A stretch of 64,000 nt of DNA from Callipepla californica brunnescens (GCA_023055505.1 JALIRH010000002.1:57966733-58030732); one strand, 5' to 3'. Shown: positions 11,853 to 24,949, numbered from the stretch's first letter. Made by a program: numbers and translations. The notes: generated from the sequence alone by a model not told the origin.

Positions 11853-13549
11853 TTTTAATTGTAATAAAATGCATTGAATTACTACATTCCATCTTGAAAA
11901 ATATAACTTGGAAATATAGGCTGAAGTCTCTCTAGTAAATGGGCTCTGAAATAAGTGAATGAAGAACGAATGGCACTGTACTGCATACCACCGTCTCTCA
12001 GCAAAGAAATAAGGGCTAGAGGAAGGAAGGGATATGTGTGTGTCCAGCTATGCCAGTGTGTGACTTGCCTACAGGAATCCCTGCAACATTCACTTTCAGT
12101 GTAAATCTTGGTCCAATACATTTTAATTTTAAATTAAGATTTGATATGAAGCAATTTAAAGTGTTGTCTATTTTTTTTAATTCCTTTTTATTTTATTTCT
12201 TTTTATTTTCACATCAAGTGAAGTATAAAATGAAGGCAGTATATTTTTGAATTTGTAACAAATCTATGCCATTAGCCCATTTCTTTTTACCAGGTAATGT
12301 GAAACCCCACTGTAAATGTAAATCCTGTAATGACATATATGCTTGTTTTGTTGCTGCAAACATCAGTAGTGAAATAGTGAAGGTAATACATGAGATAAAT
12401 AACAGTGTTTAAAAGTGACCACATGGTACTATGGATGAATGAATATTTTTAGGTTAAAACTGCCGAGGAAGCATACAATGCCAATTCTGTGTTTTGAAAT
12501 AGGTACATTGGTTTAAAAAAAGAAACTGTTTTTATAGATGACTGAATACAAGTGAAAAATTGAGTTTATAACAGAGGTAAATGTCTTGTCTGGAAATCTG
12601 CGCTACTAGATAATTTGCCGAATTCTCTTATTTTTTAACTCTGTAATCTGTTCACTCTGCATCTACTGATGCATTACACTTTCCCATTTGTGTTAATGCC
12701 AGATCTACTTCTAAAATATACCTCATACTCTTGAAAAAACTGTTTTAAATTCCTTTCCTCTGTTGCCCATTCTTAGCTTTAGTTCAGTTTATCCTATCTG
12801 ACATTAGCTTGTATGTATGTGTGTTTGTGCATGCAGTGTGCAGGCATGTGTGCACATCTGTTATCTAGATAATCTGCATGCAAAAGAACAGAATATCAGC
12901 AGCTAGCCCACAGGTAACTGCATTGAAAAAGTGAAGATGTTGTATTTAAAAGTATGCTGCAATTATTTATTTTAGAAGCTAAATTGGACTCAGGCTACAG
13001 TGTATTTAATTATTAAAATTTAATTTTTTTTTTTTTTTGCTTTTCTTACAAGTATATGATGCAATTTCAGTAGAATAAATTCACAATCCATTCAACACCT
13101 GATTAGTTTAGATTACTAAGCTAATGTCGATAATAATAACTTATACTGGTCTTACAATTAATAAATTGCACTAAAGATAACAGTATGAGCCATCGCTGAT
13201 ATTTACTCAATATGTCCACTTTAGGAACTTTAGCTGAGAATTGTTTTTCACTAAATACATTTGTAATCTAATTCACACAGAAGAATTAGTATATTTCTTC
13301 AAACTGTCATCATACATCAAATAAAATGTAGATTGTAATGCAGATTTTTTATCATTCCTAGCAGAAGTGAAAAGCAAATATGGAAGTTGTTTTTTGTTTT
13401 TGTGCTGGCATCATTTGTAGGTAATACTGAAGTTTTTCTATATTTCTTGAAATTTCTTGAAAAGTGCTACCCTCCCTTATTCATATTCATGGAAATTCAT
13501 GACTTGCTCCTCTAAGTCTATATTTTTTAATAGGAAGCCTGTAGGTGGA
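11853..13549. other. AT-rich non-coding stretch
   Basis: No gene recognised. Holds a TG-rich low-complexity patch near 12813-12858 and a 15-T run at 13024-13038. Confidence 0.45.
13024..13038. repeat. Mononucleotide T tract (15 T)
   Basis: Uninterrupted T run read directly from the sequence. Confidence 0.9.
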
Positions 13550-13650
13550 CATAGCATTGGAGATGTAGTCTCAGTGCTGAGTAGAAGGGAAGTATCACTT
13601 CCCTCAGCCTGCTAGTGACACTTCTCATTGTTTGTCTGCCATACTGCATG
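13550..13650 (-). mobile_element. CR1 fragment, antisense
   Basis: The plus strand has 'gtgctgagtagaaggg' followed by 'atcacttccctcagcctgct', matching the antisense of the CR1 block that reads 'gccgagtacaggggcac / gatcacttccctagtcctgct' in GC-richer avian CR1 subfamilies. The fragment is about 100 bp and diverged, with no tail visible. Family known from memory; edges approximate. Confidence 0.5.
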
Positions 13651-13779
13651 CATTAGTGTGCTGATATTTCAGAGAGGAATCTGAATATTTCCCAGAATAT
13701 GTTTTCCCCATAACTTTCTACGGACAATTTTTTAATGTATGTCCACTTGAAGTGATTCTACTTTAGCTTTCTTTTGAAG

Positions 13780-14180
13780 ACTGCTATATTGCTTCTGTTC
13801 CTATCATTTCAGGCCCTTGGTTGGTCTGTGCCATCTACAGGTATCTTGTTTATTTGTTGAGGAATCTCTTCTCCATCATTTCTGTTTTAAAACTCTCTTA
13901 AACAGGTTGGCCAGACTGCTAGCAAGAATATTTTGCTCCCCTTAGGTGGATCCTGTCTGTTCCAAGCATCTGTTGACCTTCAAAGAGAGTTCTATGGTCC
14001 ATCCATTCCTCCTCTGGCTGTCCCTCTCACTGTTAAGAATGAGAACAGAGCCCCAGAACATGACCACCACAACCATGTACTTGACTCATACTTGATTTTC
14101 CAGTTCTCCTTGACAATATGATTGGCACCTGCATGGAAGAACAGCAAGGGCGAGTGCAGAACCCATGCAAATGCAATACA
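13780..14180 (-). mobile_element. Possible CR1 5' region, antisense, decayed
   Basis: On the minus strand, 'cagtctggccaacctg' and 'gagagttttaaaacag' (13900-13922) resemble the 'gctggctaacctg... gagggctttaaactag' stretch that precedes ORF2 in avian CR1. The block is GC-richer than its surroundings. The minus-strand CR1 piece at 13550-13650 could be from the same or a neighbouring insertion. An old retroviral or other retroposon remnant is also possible. Confidence 0.3.
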
Positions 14181-15836
14181 TCCCTAAAAGACAGCTCAGG
14201 TTAGCAGATTTGGGCCTCAGTCCTCCATAGCTGGAAGCCTGCTAGCTCTTCATCCCCCTCATGGTCTAGAGTAGCTCAGGCTGTGCCACCAAAGTTGATT
14301 CAGTTGATGGCACTCACAACTATGAGGGCACTACACCTAGGCAGTAACTGAAAGTCTTTAGGTAAGGCAGGAGTCTTGTTCCTGGTGTGAGAAGTCATCA
14401 GCTTCCACATTTTCTCCTGATGAAAGTTTCCACTTTCCAGCTTCATGGCCACGGTCTTCTTGCCTGTCTACTTCAGCTAAAGGTTCAGGTTCTTGAAGCT
14501 GTTTTGCTCAGAGATAAAATCCAGTTGATTTCCTTCTCATCCTCTTTGATGCTACACAGTCTGGCCATTTTCTCTGCCACTCTTTCACTTGGCTTCACAA
14601 ATCACTGAAAACTTAACACCTCCTGCAGACTAGAAGACTGTATGCCCCAGGCTCAAGAAGAGACCCCACATATCCTTTGCAGCTTGAGACTTGCAGAGTT
14701 GCATCCTCCTATGGCTTTGTCTTGGTCTGAGTCCGACAATGAATGGACAGATATTTTAATGGCACCTGTGGACAATTCTGTGTGGCATATCACCACCGTA
14801 ACTAATGAAAGGATGGGAAGTTTTCAGCATTGTTGTACACAATGCTGCATCTCTTGGTTGAACAATAGAAATTGTGCTGTGAGTCCTGCTCTTATATAAA
14901 TCTCTCCGGAGCATTGACTAAATGGGTTCTCGGCTCTCACTATTTAGGAGAGAGTCACTCTGTAGAGAAGAGTCATTTGGTCACTAGCACCCTGCTTTTG
15001 CCTTCTTTTTATTTCTGTATTTCTGTTTGCAGCTATTCCATACAAATAAAAACAATGTTTTTTAGGCATGGCAAGAGTTTATCCTAAACTATTGTAATAT
15101 AACATGAGTTGTTCAAAGAGTTGGATTCAATGCAAGTAATGACCATTTTCAAATGTTGCCCATGTTGATTTGTAAGCAACTCACATATTACGTCTGACTT
15201 ATAAGACATTTTAATTATTCAGAATGATTTTACCGTAACAGATTTACCTTTTTGATCTGTACATACCTTACGTACAATTTGTGTTCTGTTGATTACCAAA
15301 CATTATATTGTTTCCACTTAATGTCCATTTAATATCTGTTCCAAGACAAAACTAAGTGAGTAATAATCATGAAATACTGCTGTTCTGATAAAGAAGATAC
15401 TGATGAACAGCTGTTTGTGCTAAAGGTAAGGAAATTATCAGGCATTCAAAATTCAGAGTTAGTGATCATGCAGGTGTGCAAACAAGTTTTACTCATGTTA
15501 ATGGCAGAAAGATGATTGGCAATGTTTCTTTTAAAAATGTGCTATGTTTTCAATGTGTTGTTATGAAGTGCTAAAAAATGGTTTCATTTTGTTTTTATTA
15601 AAATAATATTCTGAATTCCAAGATCAAGCCATTATAAATATCTATCACCAGCAACCTTGAATCTAACTTTCTCTTTTTCTTAAGCAAGTGCAAGAGAAGG
15701 AAGGGTACTTAATGAGCCTCTAATTCCTCTGCTTCCATCTGATGTCCAGGGAGAATTACGATCCCTCTTCTCTGCAGCCAGAAAAAGTTGCTTCTTCTGT
15801 GGATCTATGATAACTCTAATAGAAGAATGCAATGAT
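14181..15836. other. Unassigned stretch, GC-richer first half
   Basis: From 14181 to about 14990 the sequence is richer in C and T than the surrounding desert and has several medium frames (14387-14608, 14642-14899, 14872-15087 on plus). None shows a domain I recognise. It may be an unidentified old retroposon. From 15000 to the solo LTR at 15843 it is ordinary AT-rich DNA. Confidence 0.35.
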
Positions 15837-15954
15837 GGGGTCTGTTGTAGTAGGTATGTCTGGGGACTCGAGGTGTAACGCGACAGGACCTTCCCAAGCT
15901 CTGTCAATGATGTGTGATGCTAGCTTAAGGGGGCATAGACCATGCAAGAATTAG

Positions 15955-15961
15955 TATATAA
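15955..15961 (+). promoter_or_regulatory. TATA box of the solo LTR
   Basis: 'tatataa' in the expected place, about 24 bp upstream of the polyadenylation signal as in alpharetroviral LTRs. Activity today is unknown. Confidence 0.65.
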
Positions 15962-15978
15962 GGAGTTGTTGTACCTTA

Positions 15979-15984
15979 ATTAAA
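15979..15984 (+). terminator. Polyadenylation signal of the solo LTR
   Basis: 'attaaa' directly followed by 'cgccatttt', the junction that marks the start of R in avian alpharetroviral LTRs. Confidence 0.65.
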
Positions 15985-16078
15985 CGCCATTTTCTGCATC
16001 ATCATAGTGGTGTCCAGCAGTGTGGTTTTAGCTCTGCTAGCCCAGGTGGACCAGCCTCCAAACATGGCAACAGGGGTC

Positions 16079-17384
16079 TCCATTCACTTTTTAGTTCATG
16101 GAGTGGAACTGGAATACTGAGGACAAAAATACAGGATCTCATAAGGTTACTAGATTAGTAATGTGGGTATACACCTAACAGACATCATTCAGTCATATTT
16201 CGCTTTGACTGTAACACTACTGTTGCTAGCAGAAGTTTTCTCATATAAATGACTATTTTCTTTTTAACACTTGCATTTTCTCAGAACGAGAAAAGTACCC
16301 TATACTGAAGAGCTTCATACTTATGTGTAAAGAAAAAGTCCTCATGATGAAAATTCAGTTGAAATATAATGAGTGTATATATATGTTAATGTAATTACAT
16401 TACTTCCTGTCATTGTTTATAAAAATTATTTATGAGACTGTTTTTGAAAATCTCAAAGTGCTCCATGAATTATGAGCTGTGTTTCTAGCTAAAATCCCAT
16501 AACTAGAACCTTCATTATGACACAAGAAAACCTTAAGTTGGAGCAAAAAGTGTGAAATTAATAGTAGGAGGGCATTACAGTGATAATTAAAAACAATCAA
16601 AGAAATTCAGAGTTAAATTGACCTTAAGAGAAAACCCAAACTTTGACAGTATAAGTTGCTTGAAGAGTTAATTTTTGATTTCTGATGATGCCTGGCAAGT
16701 GAGAAAAACCTTATGATAAAAGAGCGCTAGCTCTGGAGATCCAAACTATATTTAAAAGTTTTTAAACTCATTAGATTCCCTCTGTCTCCTTTTATTTCTT
16801 CCTGAGTGATAATCTCCTCTTCATAACAAGGGGAAAACCTGTAATTAATCTGCTTCTGAGAGACTTTTCCTGTAGAGTAGTCGTATTTTTACAGATGCAA
16901 AAACTGTAAGACTATAAATGAAGTGTATAAGTAAAACCAGTGAAGGGGCAGAGATGAATGTTGACATTCATCTTTTTCACATGTATAATGTTTTAGACAG
17001 CCTTGATCTCAAATAAACCTTGTGGTTTTGGTGTCAGTAAATTAGAAGAAAAAGCTAGTAATACCAGGATTGTATGGTTGGCTTCCTTCTAAAATAAATG
17101 CTCCTGCAGTGAGTATGGATAAGTATACCAAAAGGATATGTGATAAATGCCCCAGTCTTCCCTCCTCCTGGTCTCCCCCCAACCCAAAATGGACACTGAG
17201 TTGTGGAAATTCTGCATTTGAACAGTCTGCAGGGTCTCTGTGGGAACTTCTACTGCAGTCCTGTATGCATTCCAAATAAAGCAATTTGGTTTAAAAGCAT
17301 CTGCTTTTCCCTGTTGCAAGATACTGCTGATCAACCAATTGACATTGTTTTGCCTCTGTAATGCCAGGGACTCCTGAATAAAAA
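16079..17384. other. Non-coding DNA, no gene seen
   Basis: AT-rich. The overlapping frames on both strands at 17042-17334 (69 to 81 codons) share one stop-poor patch and show no known domain. Confidence 0.4.
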
Positions 17385-18420
17385 CATTAGTTCTGCCATG
17401 CTGGATCAGATGTAAGAGTCCATCTTACCCCAGATTCCTTTTCCTCTGATGATGAGCAGCAGATGCCTAGGGAAGCATACAGTGATAATTCCCTCTGTGT
17501 ACCCTCCTGTCTGTCAGCAATATGTGGACTTAGTGAATCAGAGGCAGTGCCTTTCAGATATTTTTTACATAACCAGGATCCTTTGCTTTTCCTTTTTGCT
17601 TCTTCTCTTCACGATGTGAAAAGATACTGCCCCTTTAAAGCCCACCACTTCATGGTTTCAGTTCACACAGAGCTAGTTTTGATTTTGCATTACTTTCTCA
17701 AAAATCTATTTATAGACCTTTTTTATCTTTCTTATAGATGGTAGAAGTTGCTCTCTCTGTAACTGTTCTTTGTACGAACTTCATGCCATACATCCTTTCT
17801 GTAACTTCTCTGGTGTTATTTTATCCTTTATAGAAGAAGAACAGCACCTATGATCAGTGAATAATAATGTTCTATTTGAGTCTCTATTTTCCTCTAAATA
17901 CTAAGGATTTCTGTTTGTTTCATCTCACTTCAGAACCTTAATTAACATAGTAACATCAGAATAATTTGAAAACCGCTGATGCTCTGTATGGGATTGTATC
18001 AGATCCTCTTGTTGATCTACCTCTACAGAATCTCAATTTATTCTACTTTCTTGTTGCAGATTATACAAATAGGTGTTTGTCTCATCTGTTGGAATTTTAG
18101 TATGTTTTGGAGCCAATCATAATAGTTGACTACTTTTTAAAAATCCAAATATAATTTGTCAAGTAGATCACTCTCATTGATGTTCTCCATCAGTTCTACA
18201 GAGATCATAAATAATCTGCAATCACAGACCTTCTTTATGAATTCAAGAATATATCTTTCTCACTGAGTCATATGTGTCAATGAGTCTCTTGTCTCTGTTC
18301 CTTATTATAGTTTCTACTCAGATTTGGTACTATATTTAATGATCCAGAGTTCCCTAGGTACTTTTCTCCACTTAAAGCATTTTAAAAAGTTAGTATCTCA
18401 TGTTTACAAATGGTTATGCT
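17385..18420 (-). mobile_element. Ancient CR1/L3-type LINE, RT core to 3' end
   Basis: A very old minus-strand LINE of about 1 kb. Near the low-coordinate end, 'gccatgctggatcagatg' matches the antisense 'gccatactgggtcagacc' consensus of the amniote CR1/L3-type tail. Farther in, 'tccatacatcctttctgtaa' (17788-17807) and 'ttttatcctttatagaa' match later blocks of that consensus. At 18128-18170 the minus strand translates to 'LLDKLYLDF', a stop, then 'KVVN', the degenerate reverse-transcriptase motif A (YLDFxKAFD). The neighbouring 'tgttctccatcagttctaca' is also part of the known repeat. Indels and stops are frequent. Identification combines the visible motif A with the remembered consensus. Confidence 0.62.
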
Positions 18421-21400
18421 ATTTAAAAATTGGTAGTATGGATCACAACTATTGACAAAACTAACATAAGCTAAGAACAGATGTGTAAATCAATGTTTGG
18501 AATGACTGGTACTGACTTACTGGCAATTTAATTTCTTACCTTTCAATTGAGAGCATTAAATCTCATTTAGTTATAGAAAATCTATTTTCATTATTTTTTC
18601 TCTAAAATGTAACATTTTAATTACAAAAACTCATGCATTTAACCAGTGTGCTCAGTTGAGAGTATCATGTATAAAAGAATAGAGGGAATATAGTAAATAC
18701 TGTTTTTGTGGAAGTTCTTATAGAAGTGATGTGTGCCTGTATTACAGAGGCATTTCTCTAGAAATTGAAGGGTATTACGTAATACTATTTCTTCAATAAA
18801 TATTACCGTGTAGTTTTGTCTCTTTGGGCAATATTAAGTGAACATGATGATACTCAATTCTTCAAAAAAAGAAACTACAAAAAATAGACCTTTCTCCAGA
18901 AAGGTCTATTTATTTTTAAAGACAACAGGCACTTTAAAAAAAATATATAGTTTTACAAAAGGGAGTGGGAAAAGAGTGGAACATGATTAGTACAATGACA
19001 GATTAGGTAGTAAGCCAGAAACTGTGTTGATGTGAGGAAGAAGAAATGTGTGGTTTAAACTTTGATCAAGGCTCCCATGAGTGTAGTACCATTTCAGTTT
19101 CTGAAAGATCTAGAAATACATGAGTACGTTGTGCTAATGCTTCCTATCTGGCCTCTTTCTTGACTCTGAGATAACAGGGTCATCTGGTCATTGTATGTCA
19201 TGCCACTAGAGTAGAATTCCAAAGTAGCTGCAATAGTTTTATGGTGAGTATACAATAGCTGTCTTAATGTTGGCTTTTATTAATGAAGTTTGGAGTTAAA
19301 AAATAAGTTTGCACCTTAAAAAATGTGAAAGTCCTTCCAACAGACAGCTCAAAGGCTTCCTTAGACCACATAGTCAAACCTAAGGCAAGATGACTGAAGA
19401 ACTGAAAAGATTTGTTATAATCTTATTAACCCAATCTTGCAGCCCAGCTAAAGCTACTTTAAACTCCTTTTACATTCCTGAAAGAAGACAAAGTAAATAA
19501 GTATATCCATGAAAAAGAAGCCATGCTGGCTTAAGAATGAATAACAGAAGCCTGTGGATCAAGAATCCTCCCAGCATCACTCAGTTCTTCCACTTTCAGT
19601 TTGGAACAATAAGAGTCTTTGTTGGGATGATGCATATTAATAGTCTGTGACAAGTTATAAATACATTGTGGTTGAATAGATTTTTTTTTACAATGGATTC
19701 TTATAGTGTTTCTTTATCGGAATGATATGCATGGATTTTAAACAACCTGAATACGTTTTTGGAATTATATCTCTGAAAGTTGACATGATATGCAATAATA
19801 CACACTTGGGATGATACAATGTAAAGTCATTTGGCAATTCTATGACCTAGTAAGATAGAAAAGAAAGTGTGCTTAATAATGATAAAAAAGGGTTATTTTT
19901 ATTATGGAAGAGATTTGAGAAGTTAAAAAATGTAAATTTCACTCAATTTTCATTACCTTTTGTTACTTGAATTTATGCAAGGAAGAATGATAGTATTCTG
20001 ATTTAATATTCTGTGTTTTCACAATATAATGTCAGTGAGAAAAGGATAGTATTGTCATTCTTTCTTGACAGTTAACCCACAGTTATAGCTTTCTGTAGGG
20101 ACAATAAAGTTTCCTTCACAATAGTCTTAGCTTCCCTTTGGAGGAAGCATATTAATATTTAAAAAGCATAGTGTATATCTTTTATTAACTCCTGATTATT
20201 GAAAGTGGATATTTCTGGTGTTATTTAAATTGTTTGAAAAAGCTTAGATTATCAGAACTCCTCTACAATCTCAGAGAATGTGGGAAGTAATCAATGTTAA
20301 AATGATTGCCATTTGTTTCCAAGGAAAAATGTATGCCAGCAATTTGAATTTTATGACAACTGGAAAACAGAAGAATTTGCAAATGAAAACCTAATTTAAT
20401 GAAACACTAAATGAAAACTGGTTTTAAATAGTTGCCAGTGGTATACTTTTGGAAAATATAAAAAAAAAAAGAAGAAGAAAAATTCTTTTAAATCTTAAAT
20501 AGTTAAATTTAAAGCTGCACTCTGAATGAAAAAAAAAAGTTTTCATCATTAATAAGATTATGACTAGTGTTCCATCAGAAACCTGGTTTTAAGCTCTCTC
20601 AAAACATGCCTCTGGCTGAATACTGAATGCATTAAATGTATATTAAAATGCATGTTACTTGAATACATCCATAGTGCCATGTGATCTGGATTACTATGAT
20701 TAAGAGACCTATCCTTGCTATTATTTTACAGTCCATCAATCTCTGCATCTTCAATAAACTTCATTAATTACATGTTTTTCTGAATTACTGAGTGCATTGT
20801 ACAGCAGCACTCCCTAAAAGTACCATCAATTTCTTTCTCAGTATGTTTGGTTACCAGTTTGAAAAAGGGTCACATTTCAATTTAGATAGCATCTATTATT
20901 TTGATTTTATATACTGTAGGTATTTAAACACAAATATCCAACACAAAGTAAAACAAGTAACTTGATCACCTTATAAAAAATATGCTTAATTAGCACCAAT
21001 TAAGTCATGTACTTTTGAACATATTCTAAAAATGTTTGATTTTATTTAGGTAAGTTTTTTTCTAACTAGGTTGGCTACAAACATGACAGGTACATCACTA
21101 ACAAAGTCTTTATATAAAATGACACATATTAAAACCTTTAATTTTATTGTGAGACTTTTCAAGGTAGATGCAGACTAACAAATTGCTATATGACTTTCAG
21201 TTTTTGGAGTTAGGAGCATAGGAAGGAAATATCCATATCCACTTCAGTACGAATGAAAGTGATAATTATCCACTTTAAAAAAAAAAAGTTATTGTGTTAG
21301 GGTTTTTTTTAGTTTAATTTGGGAAAAATGAAATTGTAGCGGGATTTTTGTGTGATTTATTTCTCTTGCTCTTAACCTGTTGAAACTTTTATCCACCTGG

Positions 21401-24400
21401 TAGTATTTTAACATTTTAGTAATTTGTGGTGGCAAATTAAACTTTTCAGTTCAAGATACCAATTGACCACTAAGACGACAGCTATGAAGAACTAGCCTAG
21501 ACAGATATGCTTAAGCATAAGTACACATTTCTCTGTCTAGAGCCTAGGAGTCTCACGTGCCTTGAAATCATAAAAGAATTTTAAGCTTTCTTTTTTTCTG
21601 AGAAATTGATCACAGTTGCTCTTTGAAAACATACAGGAAGGACGAAACCTCAGGGTCAAAACCTTAACACAGTCTGTTTATGACCTGGATTCCTAAAGCT
21701 GTGCAAATCAAAACATTCTGTACATGGAGGGTACCTGAACTATCAGGTACAATCCTCATCTTAGGGAGAAACTTTGTCAGTATGGAAAAACTTTCAGTGT
21801 TACCAGGTTGGAAGGGTAAGAACAAGCCTCAGACCAAAATTCTGTAATCTGTCATATGTAGCATGTTTCTAGTATTGATAGTGCAACCTGTATTATTTAT
21901 AATAAATAGCAACCTATGCCATTTATTATATTTATTATAATAAACATTTCTATGACATTTTGTGGTAGTTTGAGCTTTCAGACAACTGTAGACTGAAAAG
22001 GTAAGAGTAAGTAAGAGATAAATGATTTGATTTGTGTATTGAATTGTGATTTTCATCAGAAAAAAAAATTGAAAAAAAACCAACAGGTTTAGGCTATCCC
22101 TAAAAAAGATGAACAATTCTTACACAGCAAATGTACAAGAATAGCGATAAATTGACTTTGTTACATGTTTTTAAAAATACACACCAAAAAATTGCATATG
22201 AAAGTGTTGTTTTTATGTTTTTGTTTTAGCTTGAAAAATTAAGAGATTAATGTTATAAATTGCTTATCACATTCTTTTTTTTTTTAATTATTATTTACTA
22301 CAGAAGTACAGTCTGCAATTACTTTAGCAATTTTGGATTCTTTTGCCTCTTACAAAATGCATTTGTTTGTTTTTGTTTGTTTTTATTCTGAAGGCTCTTA
22401 CTTCTGGATCATAGTTATGACCTACAGGGCATGTGGTTCCTTTGACATGAAGTTTATTTTTCTAAACCCACAGCTTGATATTCTAGCACTTAATTTCAGA
22501 ATGCAGCTTAAATCACAGAAGCCATAATATGTCAAATGATCCCATACTTGCAGGGGGAAAACAGTAAGTAATGAAAAAGCTATGATTGCTTTTCTGTCCC
22601 TCCAAATGACAGTTATCACCTCAGTGACCTGCTCCGGGCAGACCCATCTAAACATGACACACTAAGGGATAACGTCATCTAACAGGGTAGTTACAAAAAT
22701 CAATACAAAACCCATTTCAAAGATTCTCTGTGTAAGAATCCTGGTGTAACGTTCATTTATTGAATAGGCCTGGGGAAAAAAAATACAAAACAAAAAACCC
22801 ACAACTTTTCTGATATATATGCTTTACCTTCCAAGCAGAGGAATTCTGTAGGTAAGCAATAACTGTATTTTTCAATCTATTATTTAGACTTGCCAAAGCT
22901 CGGCCTAGAATCTAATATATGGATGACTGCTATTACTCAATTATGAAGCCTAAGCAGAGCTCTAATGTATCTGTAATGCAAAAGGAACATAACAAGACCA
23001 TACTTCTTATAGTTGCGGGGTGGCTCTGTGTTTGTGCAGAGATGAACAAAAACAGGGAGTCTGCAATATTATATTTTACACTAAAGGATTGAGAATGTTT
23101 TGTAGTTATCTTCACTCATGAATACAGAAGATACAGTTACATCATTGAACCAACCGCTGACTCACAGCTGACTGAAAATAGGTTTCTATTGTTTGCTTTT
23201 CCAAATGACAATAACAGTGAAGCAATTTTATCCAGTCATATTCCATATCCAGGGGATGCTTTCTGATTGGTTAAAAATGTTGTTTAAGAAAAACTAGTAT
23301 TTGTTTTCTTTATGTTTATCAAACGCTTTGCAAACCTGTAGGAGCTTTATTCCTCCCGGGAAGTAAATAATAAATATAGCATGGCTCTTCAAATTTGATT
23401 TGATTTCTTACAAAAATGCAGTATATTTGATAATTTTAAAAAGAGTCATGAATTTGGTATTCTTTGGTATTAATGTGTAAATATCCTCTGTGTTTGGGAA
23501 AATATCTCGTTTAGCAAATATTAGGATGTTTGTGTTGGCTTCTCTTGCTACTTAATCACTGTACCATTCAGAAATTTTTGATAATCAAATGACTTCATTT
23601 CTTAGTAAGATAAGAGATCATACCTACCTTTGCACTGAACCTGATTTTAAGTCCATACCTACATTGAGAAGTGCTTGATTATTGACACTGCCTCACTGAA
23701 TCCATCTTGCAGACTTCAAAATAGAAATGGAAGGAGAGGATTAAAAGAGGAGTAAGGAAAAGAACAAGAAAATATGGGAATAATTTCTAGAACCAGTTAG
23801 ATAAGATTAATGAAAATCCAGGCCTTCTGGTGTAGGGAGATTTCACTCACAGAGTAGGAAGAATCCCAGTGATCTATCTTGTTTCTAGTCTCAGAATTTG
23901 AATAAAACTATTGAGAAAAATCAGTTGCAGTGTTGACTGAAGCACTGATTTGCTAAACAGCTGATTTGAAGTTCTTCATATCTACAAAGCTGATTAATTT
24001 AGTAGTAGCCAACTCTCTTTTCCATTATCTCTATTTTCCACTCTGCCATAGAACAGCTGCTATTTCACATACAAAATGAAACCTGGCAACTAAAATAAAA
24101 TTTACAGAATCAGAAATTCCTGAGAAACATGGGCAGTATTCTCTTCCTAAGTTACCATACCTTAATTGCGTTCTGTGTTTTTTCCATTGAGAGGAGATGC
24201 ACGCTTTGGGCCTTTGTATTCAATTCATCCTGAGTAGGCCCCCAAAATAGTACTAATTGGAAAACAATATCCCATCCAAATTAATCCAGGGATTAAAAAT
24301 AGAAGAATTGAGGCAGTTTGTGAATATGCCACAAAAAAAAACCAACATGCAAGAAATTCCTAATTTGTTTCTTTCTAGAATCCTTAATTAATGATTATGA

Positions 24401-24949
24401 AGGGCTTTTTTTGAAGCTAAAGAAATCAGTAGTTCTTCATTATGTATTTAATTTATGTCAGGGAAAAACAGAAACCTCATACATTTGTCAAGGTTGAGCT
24501 AATATTGAGATGTGAATATGCATCCCATGAATGGGTGCTAATGAGGAGCAGAAGGACTCTTGAACACTTTCATTGCGAATATGATTAACATCTGACTTTT
24601 CTTTAAAAAAAAAAAATAGTGAGAAAGGAGAAAATCCATTACCAGTGATCACTGTTTAGCAAAGAACAGCTAATGCAGCCCTGGTAATGACTGATGGATA
24701 AAGCCTGCTGCCTGTGTTGTTGTGTTGCTCATTTTTTCTGAGAAACAGTGTTTGCATACTTCCATTTTCTTGTTTTAAACAGCTGTGGCGGGTTTCTGTC
24801 AGGAAAATCTTGAGCATGAGCCTATTCTTAAAGTCTTGACCAGCTTCCTGCAAAACCATTCTTACTAGAGCTCTGGCTCTTTCTCTGGAAGTTACTTGTT
24901 TTGATTTTGTGAGGAAGATTTTACCGATTTAGCTGGCTGTCATACATGA
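18421..24949. other. Long AT-rich non-coding stretch
   Basis: About 6.5 kb without a recognised gene or transposon. It contains a perfect hairpin at 18882-18911 and a small 8-bp inverted repeat at 21731-21750 (gtacctga/tcaggtac). The longest frame (21829-22116, minus, 95 codons) is I/Y/N/K-rich and looks like chance. Confidence 0.45.
18882..18911. repeat. Perfect 14-bp inverted repeat, 2-bp centre
   Basis: 'aaatagacctttct' (18882-18895) and 'agaaaggtctattt' (18898-18911) are exact reverse complements separated by CC. The loop is too short for a processed small RNA precursor. A template-switch mutation or a cruciform-prone site fits better. Confidence 0.92.

Larger units (their letters stand above)
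15843..16072 (+). mobile_element. Solo LTR, alpharetrovirus-like (avian endogenous retrovirus)
   Basis: A 230-bp long terminal repeat beginning TGTTG and ending CAACA, so the ends are an inverted repeat with the canonical TG...CA. It is flanked on both sides by the same hexamer, 'ggggtc' (15837-15842 and 16073-16078). A 6-bp target duplication is the size made by alpharetroviral integrases. A TATA box (15955-15961) is followed 24 bp later by a polyadenylation signal (15979-15984) and then 'cgccatttt' and 'tggtgtcc', the order and spacing of avian leukosis/EAV-type LTRs. No internal viral sequence remains, so the provirus was reduced by LTR-LTR recombination. The intact duplication and ends suggest moderate age. 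The exact family is not assigned. Confidence 0.86.

Noticed and set aside
17042..17334. Cluster of frames on both strands
   Set aside because: Mutual shadows of one stop-poor patch; residues show no family signature.
21731..21750. 8-bp inverted repeat gtacctga/tcaggtac as an operator
   Set aside because: Too short to stand out in 64 kb and without any promoter nearby.
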